DNA of 60,454 nt from contig WGLZ01000041.1 of the NCBI GenBank assembly GCA_016471375.1, positions 1-60,454 on the forward strand, read 5' to 3'. Positions 7,831 to 17,805 of the stretch are shown in pieces (the first letter of the stretch is position 1; the number at the start of each line of letters is the position of its first letter). The position numbers were made by a program, and so were the translations under genes. Below the pieces are notes generated by a model. The model made no database searches, was not told the DNA's origin, and saw only the letters and a program-made list of their open reading frames with translations. The stretch is from Cyanobacteria bacterium RI_101 (GTDB taxonomy: Bacteria; Cyanobacteriota; Cyanobacteriia; Cyanobacteriales; Microcystaceae).

Positions 7831-8616
7831 CTAAAGGGCGACAACGACGGGGGCGTGGTCGCTGGGTTTTTCCCAACCCCTGGGTTCGCGGTCAATGCGA
7901 CAGGCGACGGCTTGGTCGTACAGCGCCGAGTCGAGGTAAATATGGTCGATGCGCCAGCCCCGATTGCGGGCGAAGCCCCCGCTTCGGTAGTCCCACCAGC
8001 TAAAGTGACCGCTGTCCGGGGCGAATTTACGAAAACCGTCTTGCCAACCCAAGGAAAGGATATCCGCTAAAGCCGCCCGTTCCGGGGGCGAAGCCATGAT
8101 ATGTCCCTCTTTCCCTTCTGGGTTGTAAATATCCCGGTCTTCCGGGGCGATATTAAAGTCGCCGCAGAGACAAATCGGCTCGTCTCTAGCGGTCAAGAGT
8201 TCTTGTAAATACTGTTTCAGTTGAGCTAACCAATTTAACTTGTAGGCGTATTTCTCATCCCCCACCCCGGCGCCGTTGGGGACGTAGAGGTTAACGACGC
8301 GAACGCCTTGGTAAACGCCGGTTATGACTCGCTTTTGCTGGTCCCAATCTTCCGCCTCCGCGCCCAAAAGCGGAGCGAAACCGCGCATCGCGTTTTCCGG
8401 GGGTTTCCGACTGAGGATAGCCACGCCGTTATAAGCCTTTTGTCCGAAAAATTGGCAATGGTAGCCCAATTCCTGAAAGGGAGCCGCCGGAAAGGCGCCG
8501 TCTATCACCTTGGTTTCCTGAAGACAGAGGACGTCCACGGGGTTAGCCTGGAGCCAGGCGATAACCTGCTCTTGGCGGGAGCGAATTGAGTTGACGTTCC
8601 AGGTGGCGATTTCCAT
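7831..8616 (-). CDS. xthA: Exodeoxyribonuclease III
   Basis: A 261-aa EEP-family nuclease that cleaves 5' to abasic sites and degrades DNA 3' to 5' in base-excision repair. Motifs: ATWNVNSIRSR (4-14), LCLQETKV (31-38, Mg2+ Glu), LYVPNG, LCGDFNIAPED (Asp/Asn catalytic), WRIDHIYLDS and SDHAPVVV (catalytic His at the C-terminus). Full length. It stands alone between two repeat-bearing gaps. Confidence 0.95.
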   Translation of the reverse strand: MEIATWNVNSIRSRQEQVIAWLQANPVDVLCLQETKVIDGAFPAAPFQELGYHCQFFGQKAYNGVAILSRKPPENAMRGFAPLLGAEAEDWDQQKRVITGVYQGVRVVNLYVPNGAGVGDEKYAYKLNWLAQLKQYLQELLTARDEPICLCGDFNIAPEDRDIYNPEGKEGHIMASPPERAALADILSLGWQDGFRKFAPDSGHFSWWDYRSGGFARNRGWRIDHIYLDSALYDQAVACRIDREPRGWEKPSDHAPVVVAL

Positions 8617-8761
8617 AGGCGAGGAAGCGGGGGAGAAGTCCGATCTACCTTAGCGCCGCGAGGGAAGGCTTTGGAGGGACAGGAGAACTAAGTCCAAACC
8701 CTTAACCCCAATTTGCGTCCTTTTATATTAATTTGATAGTCATGATTGACTTTCCCCTCGT

Positions 8762-10297
8762 ATGACCGACTCTCCAGCGCCGCTTCTCAGAACCCTGCCC
8801 GACCTCGAAAACTTTCTCGCCCGTCGCGCCCCTGGCCAAACCCTTGGTTTCGTCCCGACCCTCGGCGCTCTTCACGACGGCCACGGGCGCCTGATCGAAC
8901 GAGCGAGGGCGGAGACGGATTGGGTTCTAGTCTCCATTTTTGTCAATCCCCTCCAGTTTGGCCCCCAGGAGGACTTTAACCAATATCCCCGGACGTTAGC
9001 GGCGGATTGTCAACTAGCGGAGCGTCGGGGAGCCAGCGCCGTCTTTGCCCCGACCCCGGAAATTTTGGGGTTAACCGGAGGGGAAACCGCGCTGATCCAG
9101 CCGCCCCAATCCTTAACGACGGGCCTTTGCGGCGCTCACCGTCCCGGACATTTCGCCGGGGTGGCGACTATTGTGGCCAAGTTATTGAACCTGATCCAAC
9201 CCCAGTTCGCCTACTTTGGCCAAAAGGACGCCCAACAACTGGCCATTATTCGGCGCTTAGTGGCGGATTTAAATTTTCCTGTTACGATCCGGGCCTGTCC
9301 CACGGTTCGAGAGAACTCCGGCTTGGCGCTTAGTTCCCGCAATCAATATTTAAGTCCCCAGGAAAAGGAGCAAGCGTTAGGGCTGTGGCGGAGTTTACAG
9401 CAAGCCCGGCAGTTATTTGACCAAGGAGAACAGCGCCGGGAACCCTTGCTAGAAGCGGTCAAAAGCGTGTTAAGCGCCTATCCTGACCTGAAACCTCAAT
9501 ATATCGATCTCGTCGATCCCCAGACCCTCCAACCTCTGGAAGTCATTAAACAGGGGGGATTATTGGCGCTGGCGGCTTATGTGGGAACCACCCGTTTAAT
9601 TGATAACTGTTTATTAACCCGGCGCTGGCCCTTAATTGTCTTGGACGGCCCCGCCGGAGCGGGAAAATCCACCGTCACCCGGAGAGTGGCAGATCGGCTT
9701 AATTTTGCCTTTCTCGACACCGGCGCTCTTTATCGGGCTTTAGCCTACAGCGTTTTACAGGCTCAAATTGATCCCCAGGACGAAAGCGCCGTGGCGCGCC
9801 AAATCGAAGCCAGCGAAGTGGAACTCATTTTCCGACCGGCGCCCCAACTGGCCGGCGCTAAACTCAACGGTCAAGAGATTAGCGAGGCGATCCGAGCGCC
9901 GGAAGTGACCCAAATCGTTTCCATCCTCGCCGCCCAAAGCGCCGTCCGCCAAAAACTGCTGGGACTCCAGCGCCGTTACGGGGAACAGGGAGGATTGGTA
10001 GCGGAAGGCCGGGATCTGGGGACTCAGGTTTTTCCCGACGCCGAGTTGAAAATTTTCCTCACCGCCTCCCCGGAGGAGCGGGCCCGCCGGCGCTATCAGG
10101 ATTTTCTGGCCCAGGGCAAAACGGATATCTCCTTAGCGGCGCTGGCGGAGGAGATCCGGCAACGGGACGAGCGGGACAGTTCCCGGGCCTTATCGCCGCT
10201 GAAAAAAGCCAAAGACGCCATTGAAATCAACACCGACGGTCTTAGTATTGAGGCGGTGGTGGAGCGGGTCTTAACTCTGGCGAGTTTTCTGGATTAG
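8762..10297 (+). CDS. panC/cmk: Bifunctional pantoate--beta-alanine ligase / cytidylate kinase
   Basis: A 511-aa fusion that is a hallmark of cyanobacteria. The PanC half (about 1-285) makes pantothenate from pantoate, beta-alanine and ATP and shows the HxGH motif HDGH (38-41), NPLQFGPQEDF and a G-x-HRPGHFAGVATIVAKLLN block. The CMK half starts near 290 with P-loop DGPAGAGKST and phosphorylates CMP/dCMP (DTGALYRALAYSV; GRDLGTQVFPDA; RARRRYQD). Both active sites look complete. It ends 6 bases from the convergent proA stop. Confidence 0.97.
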   Translation: MTDSPAPLLRTLPDLENFLARRAPGQTLGFVPTLGALHDGHGRLIERARAETDWVLVSIFVNPLQFGPQEDFNQYPRTLAADCQLAERRGASAVFAPTPEILGLTGGETALIQPPQSLTTGLCGAHRPGHFAGVATIVAKLLNLIQPQFAYFGQKDAQQLAIIRRLVADLNFPVTIRACPTVRENSGLALSSRNQYLSPQEKEQALGLWRSLQQARQLFDQGEQRREPLLEAVKSVLSAYPDLKPQYIDLVDPQTLQPLEVIKQGGLLALAAYVGTTRLIDNCLLTRRWPLIVLDGPAGAGKSTVTRRVADRLNFAFLDTGALYRALAYSVLQAQIDPQDESAVARQIEASEVELIFRPAPQLAGAKLNGQEISEAIRAPEVTQIVSILAAQSAVRQKLLGLQRRYGEQGGLVAEGRDLGTQVFPDAELKIFLTASPEERARRRYQDFLAQGKTDISLAALAEEIRQRDERDSSRALSPLKKAKDAIEINTDGLSIEAVVERVLTLASFLD

Positions 10298-10303
10298 CGC
10301 CGA

Positions 10304-11572
10304 TTAACTGGGCAACTTGCCGCTTCCTTGCACCACCTGTTTGAGAGTGGTAAAGGTTTCCAGACCGATTAAGCCCCGGCGGTGGCCCTTTTGGTTGGAA
10401 ATGCCTAAAAAGAGGGATTCCCCCTGTTTGGGATTACGGGAAAAGCGGGGCGAAGCGTTGATATAGACCAGGGCGCTGTCCACTCCGGCGGCGAACTGAC
10501 GGCTTTCCAGGTAGGACTCCGTGGCGATGCAATCGGCGTGACCGCTACTGTGGCGATTGATCCAGCCCACGGCGGCGCCGAGGTCGGGGACGGCCCGGAA
10601 GGCGATGATTTTTTCTAGGTAGGGTTTGCTCCATTCCGAGTCTTTAGCTAGGCTCAAGTAATTGGGAAAGACCTCGCACAACTCGGCGTCGCCCCGCAAT
10701 TGAAAACCCTTTTCCTGCAAGTTATTGAACAAACGAATTAAAAGGGGATCGTTCAGCGCCGGACTGAGGAGGACTTTTTCAACGGCGTTAACCGGATCTG
10801 GCTCGCTGGCGTGGCTATCGAGGATCATCCAACGGACGAGTTCTAAATCTCCCTTGGCGGACCAGTAGAGGTAACAGTTTCCCAGCGCCGCCTTGAGAAC
10901 GGGTAAGGTCGCCTGTTGAGCCACCTGCTCCACCAAACTGGGGCGGCCATAGGGGAGAATCAGATTTAAATAGCGGGTTTGGGAGACTAAATCTTGAATC
11001 ACCGGCGCTTCGTCGCTGGGAAGATGACTAATACAGCCGGAGGGAAAGTTGAGTTGGCGTAAACTCTCTTGCAGGAGTTGGACAATGGCGGCGGTGGAGT
11101 GGCTAGAGGCGCCGCACCCCCGCAGAACCAGACTGTTCCCCGTTTTCAGACAAAAGCCCGCCGTAATGGCGCCCAGCTCTGGGAACGCCTCGTAAATCAG
11201 CGCCACCACCCCTAGGGGCATCAACTGACAGTAGGTTTGGGAGGGGTTGAGTTGGTAGGGGGCGTTAATGACCCGTTGGAGGGGGTCCGGCAGATCCGCC
11301 AACTGCTCTAAAAGCTCCACCGCCTTCAGCAACCGATCCGGCGTCAGTTTTAGGCGCCCCACCAGACCGGCGGGCACCGCCATATCCCGGCTGGTTTCCA
11401 AGTCTAGGGTGTTGGCCTCTAGAACTAGATCTAGACCCTCCTCAAGTCCTTTCGCCATGGCCCGCAGTCCCCGATCCCGGTCGGCGCCGCTAAACTGAGA
11501 CAGAGCAAAAAAGGCTTGCCGGGCGGACTCCAGCGCGGTCGTCAGAATATTCGGAACAGGAGTTTCAGTCAT
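10304..11572 (-). CDS. proA: Glutamate-5-semialdehyde dehydrogenase (gamma-glutamyl phosphate reductase)
   Basis: A 422-aa aldehyde-dehydrogenase-fold enzyme reducing gamma-glutamyl phosphate with NADPH in proline synthesis. Seen: GVVALIYEAFPELGAITAGF (the P-x-x-x-A-x-x-x-G core), KTGNSLVLRGCGA, VLKAALGNCYLYWS and the catalytic-cysteine segment SSGHADCIATES. proB is not in the window. Only 18 bases separate its start from the stop of the zinc-ribbon protein gene upstream, so they may be cotranscribed. Confidence 0.94.
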   Translation of the reverse strand: MTETPVPNILTTALESARQAFFALSQFSGADRDRGLRAMAKGLEEGLDLVLEANTLDLETSRDMAVPAGLVGRLKLTPDRLLKAVELLEQLADLPDPLQRVINAPYQLNPSQTYCQLMPLGVVALIYEAFPELGAITAGFCLKTGNSLVLRGCGASSHSTAAIVQLLQESLRQLNFPSGCISHLPSDEAPVIQDLVSQTRYLNLILPYGRPSLVEQVAQQATLPVLKAALGNCYLYWSAKGDLELVRWMILDSHASEPDPVNAVEKVLLSPALNDPLLIRLFNNLQEKGFQLRGDAELCEVFPNYLSLAKDSEWSKPYLEKIIAFRAVPDLGAAVGWINRHSSGHADCIATESYLESRQFAAGVDSALVYINASPRFSRNPKQGESLFLGISNQKGHRRGLIGLETFTTLKQVVQGSGKLPS

Positions 11573-11590
11573 AACGACCCTCTAGGAGCG

Positions 11591-11980
11591 CTAGGCGAGC
11601 CAATAGAAAGAGACAAGGGCCGCCGCTAAAGCGATCCCCATTATCCCCAAGATCCAGCTCAAGGGAAAGACGCCGGAGAGCCAAAGGAGACCCAAGAAAC
11701 TCGCCAGCGCCGGTAGAAAGACGGAAAAGACCGGTCTCCGGGGGCGCCAAGTCGGCGCTAAACGCCAACGATAACCGGTCCAACGCCAACGGCGCTTTTG
11801 GGGATAGAGGGAGGAAATCGCCTCGATTTCTTGGCTCGCTTCGCTCAGAACAAAAATTTGCTGGCAGAGGTCGCACCCGTAGGCCTCCGTCAGGACAATG
11901 GGAACCAGACGCCCCCGGCGCCGGCAGGGACAAGGATAATCGCGATGGAGATCGAGGGGTAGCGGTTTACGCAGACGCAC
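11591..11980 (-). CDS. Small zinc-ribbon membrane protein conserved in cyanobacteria
   Basis: A 129-aa protein starting at a GTG (11978-11980). The N-terminal half has two Cys pairs (CPC at about 17-19 and CDLC at about 36-39), suggesting a zinc ribbon; then the Trp-rich RRWRWTGYRWRLAP block. The C-terminal half has two hydrophobic segments (about 85-125). The opening LRKPLPLDLHRDYPCPCRRR is a pattern I associate with a conserved cyanobacterial protein of unknown function. Upstream of proA in the same orientation. Confidence 0.75.
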   Translation of the reverse strand: MRLRKPLPLDLHRDYPCPCRRRGRLVPIVLTEAYGCDLCQQIFVLSEASQEIEAISSLYPQKRRWRWTGYRWRLAPTWRPRRPVFSVFLPALASFLGLLWLSGVFPLSWILGIMGIALAAALVSFYWLA

Positions 11981-12153
11981 GGGGAAGTCAGAAAAGCGGT
12001 TAAACCTAGGGAGTAAGCGCCGAAAATTTGTCAGGATTGGCGGACAATTTCAGAATGGGGATGGCGGGGAGTTTCTCTATAGTTTAATCTCCAATTTGGG
12101 GCGCGATCCTGTTTCCCTCTTCGCCTCGCCTTCTCCTAAGATCCTTGAGTCCT

Positions 12154-13545
12154 ATGACCACCCCCAACGCCTGGAGCGACCGCTTCGACGAAACTCTCCA
12201 CCCGGCCATCGCCCGCTTCAACGCCAGTATCGGTTTTGATATTGAACTGATTGAGTATGATTTAACCGGCTCCGTCGCCCACGCCCGCATGTTGGCCCGG
12301 ACGGGAATTATCAGCGCCGAGGAAGGGGAGCGGTTGGTTCAAGGTCTGGAGCAAATTCGCCAGGAATACCGAGCCGGAAACTTTAACCCCGGCATTGATC
12401 AGGAAGACGTCCACTTCGCCGTCGAGCGCCGATTAACGGAATTGGCGGGGGACGCGGGTAAAAAACTGCACACGGCCCGTTCCCGCAATGACCAAGTGGG
12501 AACTGATATTCGCCTCTATCTGCGGGCCCAAATCGACCAGATCCGCGAGGCGCTGAGGGTTTATCAAGAGGCGTTATTAAGTCTCGCTCAAGAAAATGTG
12601 GAAACCCTGATTCCCGGCTACACCCATCTGCAAAGGGCCCAGCCCATTAGCCTCGCCCATCACCTTTTGGCCTATTTTCAGATGGCGCGACGGGACTGGC
12701 AACGCCTCGGGGAAATCCGGGCCCGGGTTAATATTTCTCCCCTGGGGTCGGGGGCGCTAGCGGGGACGACTTTTCCCATCGACCGCCATTTCAGCGCCGA
12801 ATTGTTAGGGTTTGAAGGGGTTTATAACAACAGCCTCGACGGGGTCAGCGACCGGGACTTCGCCATTGAATTTCTCGGCGCCGCCAGTTTAATCATGGTG
12901 CACCTGAGCCGTTTAAGCGAGGAAATGATCCTCTGGGCCTCCCAGGAATTTAGCTTCATTACCCTGACGGATCGTTGCGCCACGGGATCGAGCATTATGC
13001 CCCAGAAGAAAAACCCCGACGTGCCGGAGTTGATCCGGGGTAAATCCGGGCGAGTGATCGGCCATTTGCAGAGCTTATTGGTGTTAATGAAGGGTCTGCC
13101 CCTGGCCTATAACAAGGATCTTCAGGAAGATAAGGAGGCGCTGTTTGACGCGGTGAAAACCGTGTTAGCCTCCCTAGAAGCCATGACTATTTTACTGACC
13201 GAGGGAATTCGTTTCCGCCCCGAGCGCCTTGCGTCCGCGGTGGCGGAGGACTTTTCCAACGCCACGGACGTGGCGGATTACCTCGCCGGTAAGGGGGTGC
13301 CTTTCCGAGAGGCCTACAACCTGGTGGGGAAAGCGGTGAAAACCAGCCTCGGCGCCGGCAAGTTGCTCAAGGACTTAACCCTAGAGGAATGGCGGACGCT
13401 CCATCCGGCCTTTGAGGCCGATATTTACGAAGCCATTACCCCCCGCCAGGTGGTCGCGGCCCGCAATAGCTACGGCGGCACGGGATTTGACCAGGTGCGT
13501 CAGGCGCTGACCGCGGCGGAAGCGGAACTCGGTCAGGGACAATAA
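12154..13545 (+). CDS. argH: Argininosuccinate lyase
   Basis: A 463-aa fumarase/aspartase-superfamily enzyme splitting argininosuccinate into arginine and fumarate. Motifs: [35 protein letters not shown] and the superfamily signature [13 protein letters not shown] chose ATG at 12154; an in-frame TTG at 12145 would add three residues. Length is normal. Transcribed alone, divergent from proA's upstream gene. Confidence 0.97.
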   Translation: MTTPNAWSDRFDETLHPAIARFNASIGFDIELIEYDLTGSVAHARMLARTGIISAEEGERLVQGLEQIRQEYRAGNFNPGIDQEDVHFAVERRLTELAGDAGKKLHTARSRNDQVGTDIRLYLRAQIDQIREALRVYQEALLSLAQENVETLIPGYTHLQRAQPISLAHHLLAYFQMARRDWQRLGEIRARVNISPLGSGALAGTTFPIDRHFSAELLGFEGVYNNSLDGVSDRDFAIEFLGAASLIMVHLSRLSEEMILWASQEFSFITLTDRCATGSSIMPQKKNPDVPELIRGKSGRVIGHLQSLLVLMKGLPLAYNKDLQEDKEALFDAVKTVLASLEAMTILLTEGIRFRPERLASAVAEDFSNATDVADYLAGKGVPFREAYNLVGKAVKTSLGAGKLLKDLTLEEWRTLHPAFEADIYEAITPRQVVAARNSYGGTGFDQVRQALTAAEAELGQGQ

Positions 13546-13574
13546 GTTCCGCGATTACGTTGAAGAGACTGAAT

Positions 13575-14051
13575 TTAAGGCGAGTTGGCGCCGTCTCGGG
13601 GCGCCCGAACCTCCAGGGCTTCTAACTCCGTAAAAACCTCGCTGGCGGAAACCCGATGCCACCGGCTTTTAACGCCCGCCAATTTTTCTTGAACTAAAGC
13701 CAATTTAAGGCGGGACAGGTACCAATTTTTACGCCCCCGCGCTTGGGCGTATTGTCTCTCCAGACGGCTCAGAGACTGACGAATTCGCTCAATCAACTCC
13801 TCTTGCTCCCGGAGAGGCCGGTCTAAGCTTCCCTTTAGGTCGAGATCAAACTGTGGGTCGCGGCGGGACTGTCGGCGCTCGGCGCTTTTCAAGAGGGCGA
13901 TACTCTCCGCTAGAACCCGCCGCAGTTCAATCAGTTCCAACTCCAAACGAGCCGTCATTTCCTCTAGCCACTCTTCGGGGGACGGCTGGGGCGGTTTGCC
14001 AATTTCCCAGATCCAGGGAAACAGTCTTTGCAAAGGACTCAACCCAGACAT
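13575..14051 (-). CDS. Coiled-coil protein of unknown function
   Basis: A 158-aa protein from ATG at 14049-14051. After a Trp-rich start (FPWIWEIGKPPQPSPEEW), residues about 25-125 are almost entirely charged helix with heptad character, rich in Glu, Arg, Leu and Gln. There is no membrane segment or catalytic motif. It begins 13 bases after the stop of the proline-rich membrane protein gene, so the two are probably one transcript. No family recognised. Confidence 0.65.
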   Translation of the reverse strand: MSGLSPLQRLFPWIWEIGKPPQPSPEEWLEEMTARLELELIELRRVLAESIALLKSAERRQSRRDPQFDLDLKGSLDRPLREQEELIERIRQSLSRLERQYAQARGRKNWYLSRLKLALVQEKLAGVKSRWHRVSASEVFTELEALEVRAPRDGANSP

Positions 14052-14064
14052 CAATTCCGTTGTC

Positions 14065-14997
14065 CTAGGGCGCCTGGTTTAAACTTTCCAACTCTTGAAT
14101 CAACTGCTGGGTGCGATCCATCTCGGTAATGTCCGCCGGGGCGGGGGACGGCGCCGCATTGGGCAGGGCCGGATTTTGCATTTTCAGCAAGCGCTGTCGC
14201 GTCTGGGCGTTAAAACTCAGCGCCGGCGACGGCTCTAGTTGGGGTTGGAGTTGTTGTCGAACTTGCTCCAAGGAAGGCGGCGCCGCGGGAGGAATCTCCT
14301 GGGTGACGGGGCCCTGAAGCAAATTAAGGGGCGGATTACCTTCAATGGGATTGGGGGGCGGGGGCGGCGGGGTTAGGTTAGCGGGACGCACCGCGAGAGT
14401 CGGTAGGGGCGGGGGCGGCGCGGGGGCCTGAACCGGCGCCGGGGGAGCCAGCAGTCGGGCCGCTAGGGGTTGAGACCAAGACTGGGGCGGCGGCGGCGGC
14501 GCGGTTAATCTGGGCGCGACGGCGACGGGGGGAGAGGGTTTGGGCTTGGCCGGTAAGGGCGGGGGGACGGCGCTGAGGGTGTCCAAACCGAGGGAGGTCT
14601 CCGGGGCTAAATTCGCCTGAGAGAGTAAGGACGCCTCTTGCCAAGGGGGGAGGGAGGAAAGTTGCTCTAGAGGCGTGGCCGGCGCCGGAGAAAAAAACTG
14701 GCGGGCCAGAAGAGCGCCGTTGCCCAGTAGGAATAGGAGGAGTCCGCCAAAGGTCCAAGCCGTTAACTGACTGGCTATCGGGTCTGGGGGCGGGGGCGGC
14801 GCGGTCAGGGGAGGACGGACGACAAAATTAAACTCGATGGTGTCCGTTACCCGTAATTCGTTCTCCGCTCCGGCGGACTGTTGAGAAAAGTCCCCGCCGA
14901 CGGTTAACGCGAGGGACTCGGCTTCCGGCGCCCACTCCGCCATTACGGACGCGGCGCCGTCTTCGGGAGAACCGGGGGTAGAGGAGGGGGTCGCCAT
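14065..14997 (-). CDS. Proline-rich single-pass membrane protein
   Basis: A 310-aa protein with an acidic N-terminal part (about 1-75), one membrane segment (about 83-101, FGGLLLFLLGNGALLARQF) and a 200-residue tail full of PPPP runs and Ala/Pro linkers, ending in a short helix (MDRTQQLIQELESLN). The layout (small soluble domain, one anchor, long extended tail) suggests a periplasm-spanning or scaffold protein, but no domain is recognised. Middle gene between the M16 protein and the coiled-coil protein on the same strand. Confidence 0.6.
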   Translation of the reverse strand: MATPSSTPGSPEDGAASVMAEWAPEAESLALTVGGDFSQQSAGAENELRVTDTIEFNFVVRPPLTAPPPPPDPIASQLTAWTFGGLLLFLLGNGALLARQFFSPAPATPLEQLSSLPPWQEASLLSQANLAPETSLGLDTLSAVPPPLPAKPKPSPPVAVAPRLTAPPPPPQSWSQPLAARLLAPPAPVQAPAPPPPLPTLAVRPANLTPPPPPPNPIEGNPPLNLLQGPVTQEIPPAAPPSLEQVRQQLQPQLEPSPALSFNAQTRQRLLKMQNPALPNAAPSPAPADITEMDRTQQLIQELESLNQAP

Positions 14998-15090
14998 GGG
15001 GTTAAGGGAGTGGTCTAGGGTTTAGACTCGGATTTAGGTTGTCATTCTAGCCCGATTTTCTTCGATTCACCAGCGCCGCTCCGCCGAACT

Positions 15091-15119
15091 CAGTTATCAG
15101 TTATCAGTGAATCAGTTAT
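15091..15119. repeat. Short stutter repeat CAGTTATCAG
   Basis: Three tandem-like copies of CAGTTATC occur just downstream of, and running into, the M16 gene; the last one supplies the final Asp-Asn codons and the TGA. Related ATCAGTTA/CTGATA repeats lie at 32472-32504 and 32966-33024. Confidence 0.6.
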
Positions 15120-16428
15120 CCCGCCCGCTGAATTTAATCTCTTCACTGTTCCCTAATGGCCGATCACTACCAAGGGGTTCGACAAATTCCGCCGGCCCCG
15201 CGAGGGAAAGGTAAGGACGGCGCAGATAACGCTGGGCGGCGCTCTGGATCTCCGCCGTCGTCAGCGCCCGGATCCGCTCGGGAAAGGTCTCGTCAAAGGC
15301 GACGCCCAACCCCAGGGTTTCGTACCAGCCAAAGAGGTGGGCGATTTCGCCGTTGGTCTGTTTGCCTAGGGCGTACTGTCCCAATAATTTATTTTTGGCG
15401 GCGTCCAATTCCCCCGCTCCTAGGGGTTCCTCCGTCAGACGCTCCGCCTCCCGCAGGAGTTCCCCCAGGGCCAGCGCCGTTTTTTCCGGGGCGGTTCCCA
15501 GGTACATGACCAACTGGGAGGATTGCAAGCGGGTGGGGTAAAAGGCGGAGACGTCGTAGGCCAGTCCTTGTTTTTCCCGCAACCGCACAAAGAGACGGCT
15601 GGAGAGTCCGGCGCCGAGATAGGTGTTGATCAACTTTAGGGGCGCGTAGTCGGCGCTTTTGACCCCGGCGCCGAGGTAGCCCACCATGACGACGCTCTGT
15701 TGGCTATTGTGGGCCGTCACAGAGGTTTGGGGCGCGGAGACCGGAACGGGCCATTGAGGACAGATCAAGGATTGGGCGGGAACGGGCCAGTCTTGAAAGG
15801 TTTTCTCCACCAGCGCCGCCATCCTATCGCTGTCAAAGTTCCCCGAGAGGCTAATGACAAAATTATCGGGGCGAAAATAGGCCTGGTGGTAGTCCAACAA
15901 ATCCTGACGGGTAATCTGGGGCAAACTCGTTTCTGTGCCCAGTAGAGATAAGCCGTAGGGATGGTCGGGGTACATGGCCTGACGCAACTGTTGAAAGGCC
16001 ACATTAAAGGGTTGGCTCCGTTGGGACTGGAGGGTTTGGAGGGTTTGATGTTTTGCTAATCGTAATTCGTCTTCCGGGAAAGCCGGCTCCCGGAGCAGTC
16101 GGGCAGCCAGCGCCAAAATCGGGGGAAAATCCGCCGTAATCGTTTTCAGGTTAATCACCCAATAATCGCTGGCGGCTTCGCTCCCCAGGTGAGCGCCGAG
16201 GGATTCCACGGTTTCCGCCACTGTCTGGGCCGAGAGGGTCGGGGTTCCTTTCATGATCAGGGCGGCCAATAACTGGGAGAGGCCCGCCTTGGGCAAGGAA
16301 TCCCAACAGGCGCCGGCTTGGCGCAGAAAAATACGCCCGGCCACCAGATCCGCCGCCGGGTTTTCCGTCAGGACAACGACAATGCCATTGGGGAGAAGGC
16401 GGCGCTGGAGGGAATGGTGGCAACGCAT
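15112..16428 (-). CDS. M16-family peptidase homologue lacking the zinc site
   Basis: A 438-aa insulinase/processing-peptidase-like protein. M16 enzymes bind zinc through HxxEH; at that place this protein has GLSQLLAALIMKGT, with no His or Glu, so it should not cleave by itself. The C-terminal-half Arg/Tyr region is kept (LREKQGLAYDVSAFY). This is the pattern of the inactive partner in two-subunit bacterial M16 proteases. The active subunit gene, often adjacent, is not in this window. Its last two codons and stop lie in a short repeat. No signal peptide is evident. Confidence 0.85.
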   Translation of the reverse strand: MRCHHSLQRRLLPNGIVVVLTENPAADLVAGRIFLRQAGACWDSLPKAGLSQLLAALIMKGTPTLSAQTVAETVESLGAHLGSEAASDYWVINLKTITADFPPILALAARLLREPAFPEDELRLAKHQTLQTLQSQRSQPFNVAFQQLRQAMYPDHPYGLSLLGTETSLPQITRQDLLDYHQAYFRPDNFVISLSGNFDSDRMAALVEKTFQDWPVPAQSLICPQWPVPVSAPQTSVTAHNSQQSVVMVGYLGAGVKSADYAPLKLINTYLGAGLSSRLFVRLREKQGLAYDVSAFYPTRLQSSQLVMYLGTAPEKTALALGELLREAERLTEEPLGAGELDAAKNKLLGQYALGKQTNGEIAHLFGWYETLGLGVAFDETFPERIRALTTAEIQSAAQRYLRRPYLSLAGPAEFVEPLGSDRPLGNSEEIKFSGRDN

Positions 16429-16536
16429 AGAACCAGAGGGACAAAAACCTGCAATGTCCCCATTGTGCCGGACTTTCCCCTAGACTGAAAGATTGGGCCA
16501 AAATCGTTTGTTTTCAGGAGTTAGCCCCGCCCCTTT

Positions 16537-17805
16537 ATGCCCTATTGCTCCCTTCCCGCCCTGACCAGTCTGCGCCGACAACTCCCCTTCGATCTGGATT
16601 TACTGCCTAGGTCGGCCTGTCTGGTGGGCGGCGCTGTGCGGGACGCCCTGCTGGAGCGCCGTCGGGAATATTTGGACTGGGATTTTGTCCTCCCCGGCGA
16701 CGCGGTGGCCGCGGCCAAAACCATCGCCAGCCGCTACGGCGCCGGGTTTGTGGTCTTGGATCAAGCCCGGCAGATCGCCAGGGTGGTCTTTCCCTTGGGC
16801 ACAGTGGATTTCGCCCGTCAGGAGGGCGAGAGTCTAGAACAAGATTTGGGGCGCCGGGACTTTACGGTCAACGCCATCGCCTACAACTTCCACCGGGAGG
16901 AAATTATCGATCCCCAACAGGGGCGCCGGGATTTGGGGGACGCTGTTTTGAAAATGATCTCCCCCGCTAATCTGCGGGACGATCCCCTGCGACTCCTCCG
17001 GGCCTACCGTCAGGCGGCCCAGTTGCAATTTCAGCTCGATCCCGAAACCCATTTCGTTTTGCGACAATTGGCGCCGCTCATCGCCACGGTGGCGGCGGAG
17101 CGGGTACAGGCGGAGTTTAACTACCTGTTGGGGAGTCCCAGGGGCAGCGCCTGGCTCTGGGCCGCCTTTCAGGACGGCCTGCTGGCGTCTTGGTTTCCCC
17201 AGGCGACCCTAGAGTCCCTAAATACCCTCTGTTGCATCGACTTGGCGCTGGCCCGCTTGAAAACCCAACTGGATCTGCCCCAACGGCAGGCGCTGTTTGA
17301 AGCTCTGGGGAAAAAAGGCATCGCCCTGGCGAAATTAGCGAGCTTGACCAGCGCCGACCCAGAGGGGGCGGAGAAAGAACTGGAGCGGTTAAAGTACTCC
17401 CGTCAGGAAATTCGGGCCGTGGGCGCCGTTTTACGAGCCTACCCAGCCTCCCAGCGGGCGGAATTGCCCCAGAGTCCCAGACTTCAGTACTTCTTCTTTT
17501 TGGAAGCCGGGAAATATTTGCCCCTCTTTGTCCTCTACGCCCTGGCCCGCGCCCCGGCGCCGGATCATCAACTGATTCTCAAGCTCCTGGCCCATTTTCT
17601 CGACCCCGAGGACGCCCTGGCCCATCCCCAGAACCCCGTCTCCGGCGTCGATTTAATCCAAGGGCTGGGACTGAAACCCGGCCCCCTAATCGGCAAACTG
17701 CTCACGGAAGTACAAGTAGCCCAAATCGAGGGTAAGGTACAATCCAAGGAAGACGCCCTCGCCTACGCCCGCCTCCTGATTGATTGTTATGGCTCTCTCC
17801 CCTAG
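16537..17805 (+). CDS. tRNA nucleotidyltransferase / poly(A) polymerase family protein
   Basis: A 422-aa class II nucleotidyltransferase. Seen: [10 protein letters not shown] (about 29-38), the metal-binding [22 protein letters not shown], the GRRDLGD segment, [11 protein letters not shown] and [12 protein letters not shown]. It could add CCA to tRNA 3' ends, or only CC or A as in some cyanobacteria with split enzymes; sequence alone does not settle this. The C-terminal part is longer than a minimal enzyme but has no HD motif. It overlaps the start of ccs1 by 17 bases, so they are likely coupled. Confidence 0.9.
   Translation: MPYCSLPALTSLRRQLPFDLDLLPRSACLVGGAVRDALLERRREYLDWDFVLPGDAVAAAKTIASRYGAGFVVLDQARQIARVVFPLGTVDFARQEGESLEQDLGRRDFTVNAIAYNFHREEIIDPQQGRRDLGDAVLKMISPANLRDDPLRLLRAYRQAAQLQFQLDPETHFVLRQLAPLIATVAAERVQAEFNYLLGSPRGSAWLWAAFQDGLLASWFPQATLESLNTLCCIDLALARLKTQLDLPQRQALFEALGKKGIALAKLASLTSADPEGAEKELERLKYSRQEIRAVGAVLRAYPASQRAELPQSPRLQYFFFLEAGKYLPLFVLYALARAPAPDHQLILKLLAHFLDPEDALAHPQNPVSGVDLIQGLGLKPGPLIGKLLTEVQVAQIEGKVQSKEDALAYARLLIDCYGSLP

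Noticed and set aside
8300-8600. Plus-strand frame opposite xthA
   Set aside because: Antisense shadow; all xthA motifs read on the minus strand.
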